Shown: one piece after another, positions 38,674 to 47,075 of the stretch
How the letters are laid out: each line of letters opens with the position of its first letter
Numbering within the stretch: the first letter of the stretch is position 1
Source of the DNA: Sulfitobacter sp. JL08
GTDB taxonomy: Bacteria; Pseudomonadota; Alphaproteobacteria; Rhodobacterales; Rhodobacteraceae
NCBI RefSeq assembly: GCF_003352045.1
Contig: NZ_CP025815.1
Span: 3,224,001 to 3,288,000 of the forward strand
Length of the DNA stretch: 64,000 bases
Reading direction: 5' to 3'
Program-made: the position numbers and the translations under genes
The notes under the pieces: model-generated
Databases searched by the model: none
Seen by the model: only the letters and a program-made list of their open reading frames with translations
What the model was told of the DNA's origin: nothing

Positions 38674-38693
38674 GTTCGGTGTTGAAATTCACG

Positions 38694-38721
38694 AAAGCCC
38701 CGCGTCTGACGCGGGGCTTTT
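38694..38721 (+). terminator. Rho-independent terminator after glyA (bidirectional)
   Basis: AAAGCCCCGC (38694-38703) pairs perfectly with GCGGGGCTTT (38711-38720), loop GTCTGAC, with T-runs on both strands. It ends glyA and, read on the minus strand, the opposing small membrane-protein gene whose stop is only four bases away. Confidence 0.92.
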
Positions 38722-38724
38722 GCG

Positions 38725-39099
38725 TTAGATAAGATCCCGCCAGACCAGCACCAGAACCACCATCGAAATGATGAACAGAAGTTTCAGTGCAATCTCGGCC
38801 GTCAGGTTCAGCAACCGGTTTCGCCGCGCTTCTGACGGATCAATTTCGCCCAGATAGGCCATGATGTCTGAATGGGCTTTTTCGACCTCGCCAGGGTCCA
38901 CCATGCGCATCAACTTGGGATGGCCACCATAGCTTTGCGCCTGCAGGATGGCTTCGGCCTTTTCTGCCAAAGAGGCGGGCAACCGCCGCCCGGTCTTGCG
39001 CAAGGCCTTGGCCAAGGTGGTGGCCTTCACGCCGAAAGCGCGCTGCAACTCGGCCTGAAGGCTGGCTGCCTTTTCAGATAGGTCTTTTTCTTCAATCAC
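38725..39099 (-). CDS. Conserved-looking protein with C-terminal membrane helix, unknown function
   Basis: Protein of 124 residues from a GTG start that follows AGGGAGAGCGCCAA at good spacing; an ATG 24 bases upstream (MLGQGERQ) is the alternative. Residues 1-40 are helical (DLSEKAASLQAELQRAFGVK), then LAKALRKTGRRLPASLAEKA, a DPGEVEKAHSDIMAYLGEID stretch, and a C-terminal hydrophobic helix (ALKLLFIISMVVLVLVWRDL) that would anchor it in the inner membrane with the bulk in the cytoplasm. I do not recognise a named family. It is divergent from the alpha/beta hydrolase gene. Confidence 0.7.
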   Translation of the reverse strand: MIEEKDLSEKAASLQAELQRAFGVKATTLAKALRKTGRRLPASLAEKAEAILQAQSYGGHPKLMRMVDPGEVEKAHSDIMAYLGEIDPSEARRNRLLNLTAEIALKLLFIISMVVLVLVWRDLI

Positions 39100-39189
39100 T
39101 TGGCGCTCTCCCTGACCAAGCATAATATGACGTGCATCCAGCCTCAATGGGGGTGGTTTTTGACACGCCGCACAGGTATCAATCCGCCC

Positions 39190-39945
39190 ATGTTGAACAT
39201 GATCCAGTTCGGGCGCCCCACTGCGCTGCCGCCCTTGCTGATTGTGCACGGGCTATACGGATCCGCGCGCAATTGGGGGGTGATCGCAAAACGTCTTTCG
39301 GAAACCCGGCAGGTGTTTACCGTTGATCTGCGCAATCATGGCCAAAGCGACTGGTTCGACAGCCACACTTACGATGATCTGGCCGGTGATCTGGCCCAGG
39401 TGACCACACATATCGGGCCGCCGATTGATGTGCTGGGTCATTCGATGGGGGGCAAGGCGGCGATGGTGCTGGCTCTGTCCCATCCGGAACTTGTAAATCG
39501 CCTTGTTGTCGCGGACATTGCCCCCGTAACCTATGGCCATTCACAAATCGAATTTATCAAGGCAATGAAGGCGGTTGATCTGTCCCGTGTCACACGCCGG
39601 TCTGAGGCTGAAGCGCAACTGGGCGATTTGGGTGTCGAGCCTGCGCTGCAAAGCTTTTTCACGCAGTCACTGGATGTGCCGGAAAAACGCTGGCGTCTGA
39701 ACCTTGATGCGCTGGCCGATCAGATGCCGCACATCATGTCATTTCCCGAAACAGCGGGAACCTATACCGGGCCAACCCTGTTCCTGTCCGGGGCAACATC
39801 TGATTATGTCACCCCCGAACACCGCCCGCGTATCAAGGCGCTGTTCCCCAATGCGCGCTTTGCCAAAATCCCCGGTGCCGGGCATTGGTTACACGCTGAA
39901 AAACCGCGCGAATTCGTGGCGGCGCTGTCAACGTTCCTGTCGTGA
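39190..39945 (+). CDS. Alpha/beta-fold hydrolase (YbfF-like esterase)
   Basis: Cytoplasmic hydrolase of 251 residues. PPLLIVHGLYGSARNWGVIA holds the HG oxyanion region, VFTVDLRNHGQSDWFDSH follows, the nucleophile Ser is in IDVLGHSMGGKAAMVLALSH, the acid lies near SGATSDYVTPEHRPRI, and the catalytic His is in IPGAGHWLHAEKPREF. This order matches YbfF-type acyl-CoA or carboxyl esterases. ATG 39190 (MLNMIQFG) is preferred because it opens the conserved first strand, although its ribosome-binding site is weak and the frame is open upstream. Physiological substrate unknown. Confidence 0.85.
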   Translation: MLNMIQFGRPTALPPLLIVHGLYGSARNWGVIAKRLSETRQVFTVDLRNHGQSDWFDSHTYDDLAGDLAQVTTHIGPPIDVLGHSMGGKAAMVLALSHPELVNRLVVADIAPVTYGHSQIEFIKAMKAVDLSRVTRRSEAEAQLGDLGVEPALQSFFTQSLDVPEKRWRLNLDALADQMPHIMSFPETAGTYTGPTLFLSGATSDYVTPEHRPRIKALFPNARFAKIPGAGHWLHAEKPREFVAALSTFLS

Positions 39946-39954
39946 TAGTTCGGG

Positions 39955-40134
39955 TCAGGCTGTGATCTTTTTGGCGACCAGATAAGATACCGGCAACGCC
40001 AGAATGGCACCCACGACCGCCGCCATCAGAATAGGTTGCAACGTGCCATATCCCATTGTCAGAACAGCAATGATAAAGCTGCCGGCAAGCGTTGTGGCAA
40101 TGAGCGAATAAAGAATGGAAGCAAGACGCAACAT
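39955..40134 (-). CDS. 59-residue two-helix membrane protein
   Basis: Translation reads MLRLASILYSLIATTLAGSF, then IIAVLTMGYGTLQPILMAAV and VGAILALPVSYLVAKKITA. Two hydrophobic helices (about 8-27 and 34-52) with positive ends indicate a small inner-membrane hairpin. AAGGAGG lies six bases before ATG, one of the best ribosome-binding sites in the window, so the gene is real despite its size. Similar short proteins in Rhodobacterales carry the misleading name 'CTP synthetase'; there is no such domain here. It is convergent with the hydrolase gene. Function unknown. Confidence 0.8.
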   Translation of the reverse strand: MLRLASILYSLIATTLAGSFIIAVLTMGYGTLQPILMAAVVGAILALPVSYLVAKKITA

Positions 40135-40303
40135 GACAAGCCTCCTTGCACCAAAAAATCGGCGCGGTTTCTGAATTCGCTTATATTAGACTTGCCGAAT
40201 GTATCTGACGTTGATTTGGGTCAAGCTGCGGATACAGATCGCCTTGCACCACGCCCCCGCAAACGCGTAAATGAACTGTCAGAAAATGCCTTCGGAGGAT
40301 GCA

Positions 40304-40441
40304 ATGATCCGCGCTGCCATGTTGTGTATAGCCATTCTGGGGCTTAGTGCCTGCGAAACCGCCAAAGGGGCGGGCCGTGACATTGAAAAAGCCGGTGATG
40401 CGATCACCAATACAGCGCAAAGTGTTCAGAATTCGCTATAG
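40304..40441 (+). CDS. Entericidin-like lipoprotein
   Basis: Protein of 45 residues: MIRAAMLCIAILGLSACETA, then KGAGRDIEKAGDAITNTAQ and SVQNSL. The first 17 residues are a lipoprotein signal with lipobox L-S-A-C, and the short mature part KGAGRDIEKAGDAI is the entericidin A/B signature. GGAGG lies eight bases before ATG. Entericidins are small outer-membrane or periplasmic lipoproteins linked to stationary-phase stress. No second (antidote/toxin) entericidin gene lies next to it. Too short for standard gene finders. Confidence 0.85.
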   Translation: MIRAAMLCIAILGLSACETAKGAGRDIEKAGDAITNTAQSVQNSL

Positions 40442-40510
40442 TTGAGTTCGTGATCTGGCCCGATGGGCCGGGGCGGGGCGACCATTGCGCCCACGCCCGA
40501 AACAGCAGAC

Positions 40511-40699
40511 TTAGTGCGTGGCCACCCACGCAGACGCGGGCGAGGATGCCGGCTCCTGCCAGGCCGTTTGGGTCGACAGGACCGATCCGCGCGGCAGGGC
40601 AGAGCATTTGCGCCCCCGCAATTTGCTGGCACAGCTGCGTGCGTCCATGCGTGGGTCGTAGTAGGAGTTCTGGATATGTGCGACGTTGATATGTGTCAT
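40511..40699 (-). CDS. Possible small protein of 62 residues
   Basis: Begins MTHINVAHIQNSYYDPRMDA and ends PASSPASAWVATH. GGGGA lies seven bases before ATG, and the upstream leader has the same layout as the micro-ORF at 40935-41111 (purine-rich site, then ACAAAATGAC). The second half is rich in Ser, Ala and Trp and may be non-native frame, because a longer overlapping frame also exists. No family recognised, no signal peptide. Low certainty. Confidence 0.35.
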   Translation of the reverse strand: MTHINVAHIQNSYYDPRMDARSCASKLRGRKCSALPRGSVLSTQTAWQEPASSPASAWVATH

Positions 40700-40934
40700 T
40701 TTGTGGTCCCCGTGAGATTGGACAGATGCGCGCTTGTCCTGCAAACATCTCCGGATGTTGCGCGCCTTGATTGATTTTGATGGGTACACGGGTAAAGCGT
40801 CGATCGGGCCTTAGGGGCCGGGGGCCTGTCGGGCGGGGCTTGCGCCTCCGCCTCGGGCGGTATCGACGGAACTGCGGGGCGAACCCCGAAATTCGTTCAC
40901 TGGGAAAAACGTAAGGTCTTGGGTCGTAACTTGA

Positions 40935-41111
40935 TCAGATGCCGAGAGAGCGGCAGGACGAGAACTGGATTTGCGCCTGCATTCTGGCTTCGGATTCACG
41001 AACAGACAGGCCGGACGGCATACCACCGTTCATATCGGACTGGCGGCGTTTCAGTGCATCCAAAGCATCAAGGCGGCGGGTGCGGGCGATCGTGGTGTAG
41101 TTGGTAGTCAT
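40935..41111 (-). CDS. Possible small basic protein of 58 residues
   Basis: Begins MTTNYTTIARTRRLDALDAL, continues KRRQSDMNGGMPSGLSVRES and ends EARMQAQIQFSSCRSLGI. AAGGA lies seven bases before ATG, a good ribosome-binding site, and the N-terminal half is a charged amphipathic helix. No signal or membrane segment. I do not recognise it. It faces away from the AT-rich gap at 41.1-41.6 kb, whose low-GC sequence may carry its promoter. Confidence 0.45.
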   Translation of the reverse strand: MTTNYTTIARTRRLDALDALKRRQSDMNGGMPSGLSVRESEARMQAQIQFSSCRSLGI

Positions 41112-41583
41112 TTTGTATTCCTTCCCTAGTGGTCGTTGTTGACATCCATAGGTTGCGATCAATTTTAAGACATTTTAAGGGAGAATTCTTGAAACGGTTT
41201 GTTTCCGTTTGGGAAATCCAGCTCAATTTCAAGGCGGAATTCATATTAAATTAATATTAATCAATTATTTAACGCTTGGCGAAATCTTGCCTTTTTTGCC
41301 ACTTTCGACCCAATTTACCGAATTTGCACCGGCTGCCTGTCTGGCAAATGTGTCAGCAAAGCGCCGATCACACAGGCAATGTGGCAAGACTGTGTTCGCC
41401 TTATGGTTGAAATAAGGTACCGCTAACATAATATGGCGCGCGCGTGACGACGATTCCGAATCGCCTGACCGGCGCGCGCGGTGCCATGGACGCGCCAAAA
41501 CGCTGCCGACAGCCTAAAAAAACTACATCGCGGGGTCGACTGATCCGTTGGGAAATCGAACTGGCCCAGTGCCGTTACTGCGC
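41112..41583. other. AT-rich intergenic gap before lepA terminus
   Basis: About 470 bases without a convincing gene. The part from 41160 to 41300 is far richer in A and T than the rest of the window (TTAATATTAATCAATTATTTAA) and contains a small hairpin GAAACGG-TTTGTTT-CCGTTTG near 41191. The part after 41440 returns to high GC (GGCGCGCGCG). It probably carries the promoter for the minus-strand micro-ORF at 41111. No tRNA-like fold, IS end or integrase was seen. Confidence 0.5.
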
Positions 41584-43383
41584 CTAGCTGTCCATCTTCA
41601 GCGCTGAAATGAACGCCTCTTGCGGGATATCGACTTTCCCGAACTGGCGCATTTTCTTCTTCCCCTTTTTCTGCTTGTCCAGCAGCTTGCGTTTGCGCGT
41701 CATGTCGCCACCGTAGCATTTGGCGGTCACATCCTTGCGCATCGCAGACAGGGTTTCACGGGCGATCACCTTGCCGCCAATGGCGGCCTGGATCGGTATT
41801 TTGAACATATGGCGCGGGATCAGATCTTTTAGCTTTTCCACCATGCCGCGTCCGCGCGCCTCGGCGCGATCACGGTGCACCATCATCGAAAGCGCATCCA
41901 CCGGTTCGTCATTTACCAGAATGGACATTTTCACCAGATTGTCCTGCCGGTATTCGGTCAGCTGATAGTCAAACGACGCATAGCCCTTGGTCACGGATTT
42001 CAGGCGGTCGTAAAAATCAAACACCACCTCGTTTAGGGGCAGATCATACACCACCATTGCGCGGCTGCCCGCATAGGTCAGATCCATCTGGATACCGCGC
42101 CGATCCTGACACAGTTTAAGCACGTCGCCCAGAAATTCATCCGGCACCAGAATCGTCGCCTTGATCCGCGGCTCTTCGATATGGTCCACATGGGTCATAT
42201 CGGGCATGTCGGCGGGGTTGTGCAGTTCGATCATCGAACCGTCGCGCATATGCACATGATAGATCACCGAGGGCGCAGTGGTGATCAGATCAATGTCATA
42301 TTCGCGTTCAATCCGGTCGCGGATCACCTCAAGATGCAAAAGGCCAAGGAACCCGCAGCGAAACCCAAAGCCCAGCGCGGCGGAAGTTTCCATTTCATAG
42401 GAAAACGACGCGTCATTCAGCGCCAGCTTTTCGATCGCGTCGCGCAGGTCTTCGAATTCGGCGGAATCAACGGGGAACAGACCGCAGAACACAACCGGTT
42501 GTGACGGTTTGAAACCGGGCAGTGCCTGCGTCACTCCGCCCTTTTCGTGGGTGATGGTATCCCCCACACGCGTGTCGCGCACCTGCTTGATCGACGCGGT
42601 CAGAAATCCGATTTCGCCCGGCCCCAGCGCTTCGATCGTTTCCATCTGGGGGCGGAACACACCGATCCGGTCGACATGATGGATCGATCCGTTCTGCATC
42701 ATCTTGATCTTGTCGCCCTTTTTCAGAACGCCATCCATGATCCGGACCAGAACGATCACGCCCAGATAAGCATCATACCAACTGTCCACCAGCATCGCCT
42801 TGAGCGGCGCGGCACGATCGCCCTTGGGGGCGGGCAGATGCTGCACAATCGCCTCTAGCGTTTCGTGGATGCCCTGCCCCGTTTTCGCGCTGACCCGAAT
42901 GGCGCCCGAAGCATCGATGCCAATCACGTCTTCGATTTGTTCGGCGACGCGGTCGCAATCGGATGCAGGCAGATCAATCTTGTTCAGGATCGGCACAATT
43001 TCATGATTGGCATCAATGGCCTGATAGACGTTGGCCAGTGTCTGCGCCTCGACCCCTTGGGTAGAATCGACAACCAGCAAAGACCCTTCGACCGCGCGCA
43101 TGGAACGGCTGACCTCGTACGCGAAATCGACATGGCCCGGCGTGTCGATCAGGTTCAGAACATAGGCTTCGCCGTTGTCTGCCTTGTAGCTGATGCGCAC
43201 GGTATTGGCCTTGATGGTAATCCCGCGTTCGCGTTCGATATCCATCGCGTCCAGCAATTGTTCTTTCATATCCCGCCCCGACACCGTCCCCGTCTCTTGG
43301 ATAAGACGGTCGGCAAGGGTGGATTTGCCATGGTCGATATGCGCGACGATGGAGAAATTACGGATATGGGCAAGGTCTGTCAT
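41584..43383 (-). CDS. lepA: Elongation factor 4 (back-translocating GTPase)
   Basis: Ribosome-associated GTPase of 599 residues. Motifs: [20 protein letters not shown] (G1), [13 protein letters not shown] (G2), [20 protein letters not shown] (G3), NKIDLPASD (G4), and the LepA-specific C-terminal part [20 protein letters not shown] with [20 protein letters not shown]. Start is the ATG that gives the standard [15 protein letters not shown]; 35 further in-frame codons upstream are unmatched. Stand-alone gene; the divergent neighbour is a lipoprotein gene. Confidence 0.96.
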   Translation of the reverse strand: MTDLAHIRNFSIVAHIDHGKSTLADRLIQETGTVSGRDMKEQLLDAMDIERERGITIKANTVRISYKADNGEAYVLNLIDTPGHVDFAYEVSRSMRAVEGSLLVVDSTQGVEAQTLANVYQAIDANHEIVPILNKIDLPASDCDRVAEQIEDVIGIDASGAIRVSAKTGQGIHETLEAIVQHLPAPKGDRAAPLKAMLVDSWYDAYLGVIVLVRIMDGVLKKGDKIKMMQNGSIHHVDRIGVFRPQMETIEALGPGEIGFLTASIKQVRDTRVGDTITHEKGGVTQALPGFKPSQPVVFCGLFPVDSAEFEDLRDAIEKLALNDASFSYEMETSAALGFGFRCGFLGLLHLEVIRDRIEREYDIDLITTAPSVIYHVHMRDGSMIELHNPADMPDMTHVDHIEEPRIKATILVPDEFLGDVLKLCQDRRGIQMDLTYAGSRAMVVYDLPLNEVVFDFYDRLKSVTKGYASFDYQLTEYRQDNLVKMSILVNDEPVDALSMMVHRDRAEARGRGMVEKLKDLIPRHMFKIPIQAAIGGKVIARETLSAMRKDVTAKCYGGDMTRKRKLLDKQKKGKKKMRQFGKVDIPQEAFISALKMDS

Positions 43384-43622
43384 AACAGGGGATATGATTT
43401 GCTTTGGTGTGTTGGTCAATGGGTATGTAAGGGCCATTTGCGCGGCGGCGTTTTCCGGTACAACGCCTGTGCGCGCCAAGTAGGACAAGGATCAGGACGT
43501 CAAGGGAAGATGGACGTGACGAACTGCATCTGACCGATTGAAAGCATCCGGTTCTTGCGGCATATTCGGCGCAAGCAGCAGAGACGCCGGAAACCGGCAT
43601 GACAATCAACGGGGCGCGACAG

Positions 43623-43976
43623 ATGAAAGTGGCAGGCATCCTGATTTTGGCGGTTGTTTTGACCGCTTGTTCCAATTCGAACCGCAGTCGCGGGACAAAT
43701 GATTATTCTGTCGTGACACGCGCGGCCAGCGGCCCTATCAGCCGCGCCTGCCTGTCCTCTGATCGCAAATCCCGCAACAGCCAATTGTGCGGCTGTATTC
43801 AGGCTGCGGCAGATCGCACATTGTCCAAGTCAGACCAGAATTTGGCCGCCAGTTTCTATGGCAACCCGCAAAAGGCGCAGGACGTCCGCCAGTCAAACCG
43901 CACGGGCGACGAGATTTTCTGGCAAAAATACAAGAATTACAGCGAAACCGCCGAAGCCATCTGCCAAATCCGTTAA
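43623..43976 (+). CDS. Small lipoprotein of the rhodobacteral 'arginine transporter' type
   Basis: Protein of 117 residues. MKVAGILILAVVLTACSNSN carries a lipoprotein signal with lipobox L-T-A-C. The mature region SRACLSSDRKSRNSQLCGCI has a Cys-x-Cys pair, followed by QAAADRTLSKSDQNLAASFY and DEIFWQKYKNYSETAEAICQ. Proteins with this SxxLCGCIQ pattern are often named 'arginine transporter' in Rhodobacterales, without functional proof that I know of. The start at 43623 gives a proper signal peptide. It converges with the racemase gene with 12 bases between stops. Confidence 0.75.
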   Translation: MKVAGILILAVVLTACSNSNRSRGTNDYSVVTRAASGPISRACLSSDRKSRNSQLCGCIQAAADRTLSKSDQNLAASFYGNPQKAQDVRQSNRTGDEIFWQKYKNYSETAEAICQIR

Positions 43977-43988
43977 GCAGCGCGCGCT

Positions 43989-44681
43989 TTAGTCTGGGCA
44001 GTTCACGTCCGATCGGGCCGCCCGAATAATCGCGTCGGTCAGACAATCAAGGCTGTCACTCCAAGCCATATCGGCCCCCAGACCACCCGCATAGAGCGAA
44101 AGTTCGGTGCAGGCGATCAGAATGTGATCAGCGTCCTGATCCAGCAGCGCCGCTGCGGGGGCACGCAGCGCATCTGCGGTCAGAACATGCCCGGCCTTGA
44201 CCGCCCGGATCAGGCCCAGAACAGGCGCATCGTCCACCGGATAAATCTGTGTCAGTCCCTGTTTTGCAAACGCCGCGTCAAACACGCCCGTCAACCGCAC
44301 CGCAGGCGAGGCCAGCAGCCCGATGCGTTTGGCCCCTGCCCGAGCCAGATGCTGCGCTGTCAGATCCAGCATATTCAGGAACGGCAAATCGGTCGCATCG
44401 CAGATCGCCCCCGCATAATGATGCGCCGTATTGCACGGCATCGCCAAAGCCGTTGCGCCGGCGGCCTGCAAATCGCGGGCCATTTGTGCCAGCACCGGTG
44501 CCGGGTCCGCGCCGGTACCATCGATCAAGGCCGCAATCCGGCTGGGTACAGCCGGATTCTGATGCACGATCAACGGGATATGATCGGCATCATCTTTGGC
44601 TGGGACAGCACGCAACACTTTCTGCATCAGCAGAACGGTTGCATCCGGCCCCATACCACCAAGGATGCCGACCGGCTTCAT
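43989..44681 (-). CDS. Aspartate/glutamate racemase family protein (possible cysteate racemase)
   Basis: PLP-independent racemase of 230 residues. The two catalytic Cys are present: [16 protein letters not shown] in the first lobe and [16 protein letters not shown] in the second. The N-terminus [20 protein letters not shown] and the HQNPAVPSR segment match the YgeA/aspartate racemase branch. Its ATG lies inside the cuyA stop (ATGA), so it is translated with a cysteate lyase. Cysteate is the sulfonate analogue of aspartate, which makes an aspartate-type racemase acting on D/L-cysteate plausible. That substrate is inference; ordinary aspartate racemase is the alternative. Confidence 0.85.
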   Translation of the reverse strand: MKPVGILGGMGPDATVLLMQKVLRAVPAKDDADHIPLIVHQNPAVPSRIAALIDGTGADPAPVLAQMARDLQAAGATALAMPCNTAHHYAGAICDATDLPFLNMLDLTAQHLARAGAKRIGLLASPAVRLTGVFDAAFAKQGLTQIYPVDDAPVLGLIRAVKAGHVLTADALRAPAAALLDQDADHILIACTELSLYAGGLGADMAWSDSLDCLTDAIIRAARSDVNCPD

Positions 44682-45688
44682 ACCTTCGAGGCGATATCGA
44701 ATTCGTGGGTATAACCGGCCAGACCGATGGCCCCGCCCGTATGCAGGAACACCACGGTTTCACCCTTTTTGAAATGTCCTTTGCGGCACAGATCAATCAG
44801 CCCCGCGGCGCCTTTGGCGGAATAGACCGGATCCAGCAAAATAGCCTCGGTGCGGGCGAACAGATCAATCGCATCCAGCGTATCCTGTGCGGGCATCCCA
44901 TAGCCGGGCCCGACATAATCGGTATTGGCCACAACATCCTCGGGCGCAACCACACCTGCGCAGCCCAGTTTTTCAGCGGTTTTCACGGCAAGATTGTAAA
45001 CGTTTTCTTCCTGCTTGGCCTTGGGCGCGCGCACGCCGACACCCAGCAGGGGAATATTTGCGTTCATCGCCTTTAATCCGGTGATCAGGCCCGCCTGCGT
45101 GCCCGCACTGCCCGTCGCATGTACGATATGGTCCACGTTCAATCCGGTCGTGACGAACTGGTTCAACAGTTCCAGCGCACAGTTCACGTATCCCAACGCA
45201 CCTGTCGCGTTCGATCCGCCACCGGGAATGGTATAGGCGTTGCGCCCATCGGCACGCATCTTGTCCGCAACCGCTTCCATTTCCGCATTCATATCCAGAT
45301 CCGGCCCGCGGTGCTCGATGGATGCGCCATGCAGCACGTCCAGCAGAACATTGCCGTTATAGCGGTAGTTTTCGTGGTTATACCCCGTGCGGTCCTCAAG
45401 CAGGATATGGCAGTCCATGCCCAGTTTGGCGGCCGCAGCCGCCGTCTGGCGCGCGTGGTTGGATTGGGTCGCCCCCTGGGTCAGAACCACATCCGCGCCT
45501 TGTTCCTGTGCCTCTGCCATCAGCCATTCCAGCTTGCGGGTCTTGTTGCCACCTGTCGACAGGCCAGTGCAATCATCGCGTTTGATCCAGATATCAGGGC
45601 CGCCCAGTGCGGCAGACAGGCGCGGCATATATTCCAGTGGTGTCGGCAAATGGGCAAGCGAGACGCGTGGAAATTTGGCAAGGTTCAT
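44678..45688 (-). CDS. cuyA: Probable L-cysteate sulfo-lyase (D-cysteine desulfhydrase family)
   Basis: PLP enzyme of 336 residues in the ACC deaminase/D-cysteine desulfhydrase family. [20 protein letters not shown] carries the PLP Lys, [20 protein letters not shown] the Ser loop, [20 protein letters not shown] the phosphate site, and Tyr residues lie in [10 protein letters not shown] and [13 protein letters not shown]. In Roseobacter strains this branch includes CuyA, which breaks L-cysteate into pyruvate, sulfite and ammonia. The adjoining sulfopropanediol dehydrogenase gene supports that call over D-cysteine desulfhydrase. No sulfite exporter or dehydrogenase gene is nearby. Middle gene of the hpsN-cuyA-racemase operon. 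Confidence 0.75.
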   Translation of the reverse strand: MNLAKFPRVSLAHLPTPLEYMPRLSAALGGPDIWIKRDDCTGLSTGGNKTRKLEWLMAEAQEQGADVVLTQGATQSNHARQTAAAAAKLGMDCHILLEDRTGYNHENYRYNGNVLLDVLHGASIEHRGPDLDMNAEMEAVADKMRADGRNAYTIPGGGSNATGALGYVNCALELLNQFVTTGLNVDHIVHATGSAGTQAGLITGLKAMNANIPLLGVGVRAPKAKQEENVYNLAVKTAEKLGCAGVVAPEDVVANTDYVGPGYGMPAQDTLDAIDLFARTEAILLDPVYSAKGAAGLIDLCRKGHFKKGETVVFLHTGGAIGLAGYTHEFDIASKV

Positions 45689-45700
45689 CAGGGTTTTCCT

Positions 45701-46996
45701 CTAGTGACTTGCGGCCAGTTTCAACTGGCCGGTATGTTTCAATAATCGAATATCCGCTGTACGCGCATGGCCTTCCATTCCCTCGAAACGGGAAATCGTG
45801 GCCGTCGCACGCGCCAGATCTGGAATCGCGACAGGATCGGCAGTTTGCCAGGTCACAGTCTTGATAAATTTATGCACCGACAGGCCGCCCGTATAACGGG
45901 CCGCACCGGATGTGGGAAGCACATGATTTGGGCCGGCCGCCTTGTCTCCGAACGCAACCGTGCTGTTTTCCCCCAGAAACAGCGAACCGTAGGCTGTCAG
46001 GGCCGTTTTCCACCATGTCAGATCCGCCGCCTGAACATGCAGATGTTCCGGTGCATATGCATTGGCAGTTGCGGCCATTTCCGCGCGATGATCGCACAGC
46101 ATGACTTCGCCCAACGCAGCCCAGGCTGCCTCGGCACTGTCGCGGTTGGGTTGGGGCAGCTCAGCGATACAGGTGGGCACCAGCTCCAGCACCTGCTGCG
46201 CAAGTTGCGCGCAATCCGTGACCAGCCAGACCGGCGAGTTATATCCGTGCTCTGCCTGCCCCGCCAGATCCCAGGCCACCGTCAACGGATCAGCCGTGTT
46301 ATCCGCAATCACCATTGAATCGGTCGGGCCGGCCACCATGTCGATGCCTGTCGGCCCGAAAAGCTGGCGTTTGGCTTCTGCAACGAACTGGTTGCCGGGC
46401 CCAACCAGAATATCCGCTTTCTGTGCACCGAACAGGCCGTTTGCCATCGCTGCCACGCCCTGTACGCCGCCCAGTGCCAGTATGGTATCGGCGCCGGCAA
46501 GGTCCATCGCATAAAGAATGGCGGGCGCGATGCCCTGCCCCTGTTTGGGCGGGCTGCATGCGGTGACGTGCCCGACACCCGCCGCACGTGCCGTCGTGAT
46601 TGTCATTAGTGCCGATGCGATATGCGCATAGCGCCCGCCTGGAACGTAACAGCCGGCACTGGACAGCGGTATTTGGCGCTGACCAGCCACCAGACCGGGG
46701 CGCAATTCAACTTCAAATTCAGTGCACGTGGCACGCTGCGCCTGCGCAAATGCAAGGATATTGGCGTGCGCATAATCGATAGCGTCCCGCAAATCGTCCG
46801 AAATCATGGACTTGGCAGCTTCTATATCGTCGCGTCCCACGCAAATCGGTCCTGACCACCGGTCCAGATTCTGCGCATATTCACGCGCAACATCTTCCCC
46901 GCCTTCGGCGATGCGGGCCAGCATGATCTGGACCATGTCAGCCGTATCCTGACTGGCCCCATCGGGCAGGCCCGTTGTTGGTTTCAGGTGTTTCAT
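45701..46996 (-). CDS. hpsN: Probable sulfopropanediol 3-dehydrogenase (HisD superfamily)
   Basis: NAD-dependent dehydrogenase of 431 residues in the histidinol dehydrogenase superfamily. GEDVAREYAQNLDRWSGPI opens the fold; CYVPGGRYAHIASALMTITT, GLFGAQKADILVGPGNQFVA, FGPTGIDMVAGPTDSMVIAD, AQAEHG-like QAEHGYNSPVWLVT and YAPEHLHVQA (His ligands) follow. The RYAHIAS variant of the VPGG motif and absence of other his genes favour HpsN, which oxidises 2,3-dihydroxypropane-1-sulfonate to sulfolactate. ATG 46996 gives the natural N-terminus; the frame is open further upstream. Twelve bases before cuyA; divergent from a LysR gene with a clear operator. Confidence 0.78.
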   Translation of the reverse strand: MKHLKPTTGLPDGASQDTADMVQIMLARIAEGGEDVAREYAQNLDRWSGPICVGRDDIEAAKSMISDDLRDAIDYAHANILAFAQAQRATCTEFEVELRPGLVAGQRQIPLSSAGCYVPGGRYAHIASALMTITTARAAGVGHVTACSPPKQGQGIAPAILYAMDLAGADTILALGGVQGVAAMANGLFGAQKADILVGPGNQFVAEAKRQLFGPTGIDMVAGPTDSMVIADNTADPLTVAWDLAGQAEHGYNSPVWLVTDCAQLAQQVLELVPTCIAELPQPNRDSAEAAWAALGEVMLCDHRAEMAATANAYAPEHLHVQAADLTWWKTALTAYGSLFLGENSTVAFGDKAAGPNHVLPTSGAARYTGGLSVHKFIKTVTWQTADPVAIPDLARATATISRFEGMEGHARTADIRLLKHTGQLKLAASH

Positions 46997-47038
46997 TTCA
47001 AGTCTCACACAAACAAGAGGGTTGACGTAGGGTGGCCT

Positions 47039-47061
47039 TAGTTTCACAAATTTCAAAACTA
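47039..47061. promoter_or_regulatory. LysR-type T-N11-A operator between hpsN and LysR gene
   Basis: TAGTTT (47039-47044) and AAACTA (47056-47061) are perfect inverted half-sites separated by exactly eleven bases (CACAAATTTCA), the classic LysR recognition layout. It sits in the 79-base divergent interval, 15 bases before the LysR start and 42 before the hpsN start, so it suits autoregulation of the LysR gene and activation of the hpsN-cuyA-racemase operon. Confidence 0.75.
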
Positions 47062-47075
47062 GGAAGGGGTCTGTC

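Noticed and set aside
40404-40748. Minus-strand frame of 114 codons overlapping the 62-residue micro-ORF
   Set aside because: Runs antisense through the well-supported entericidin gene and lacks a ribosome-binding site.
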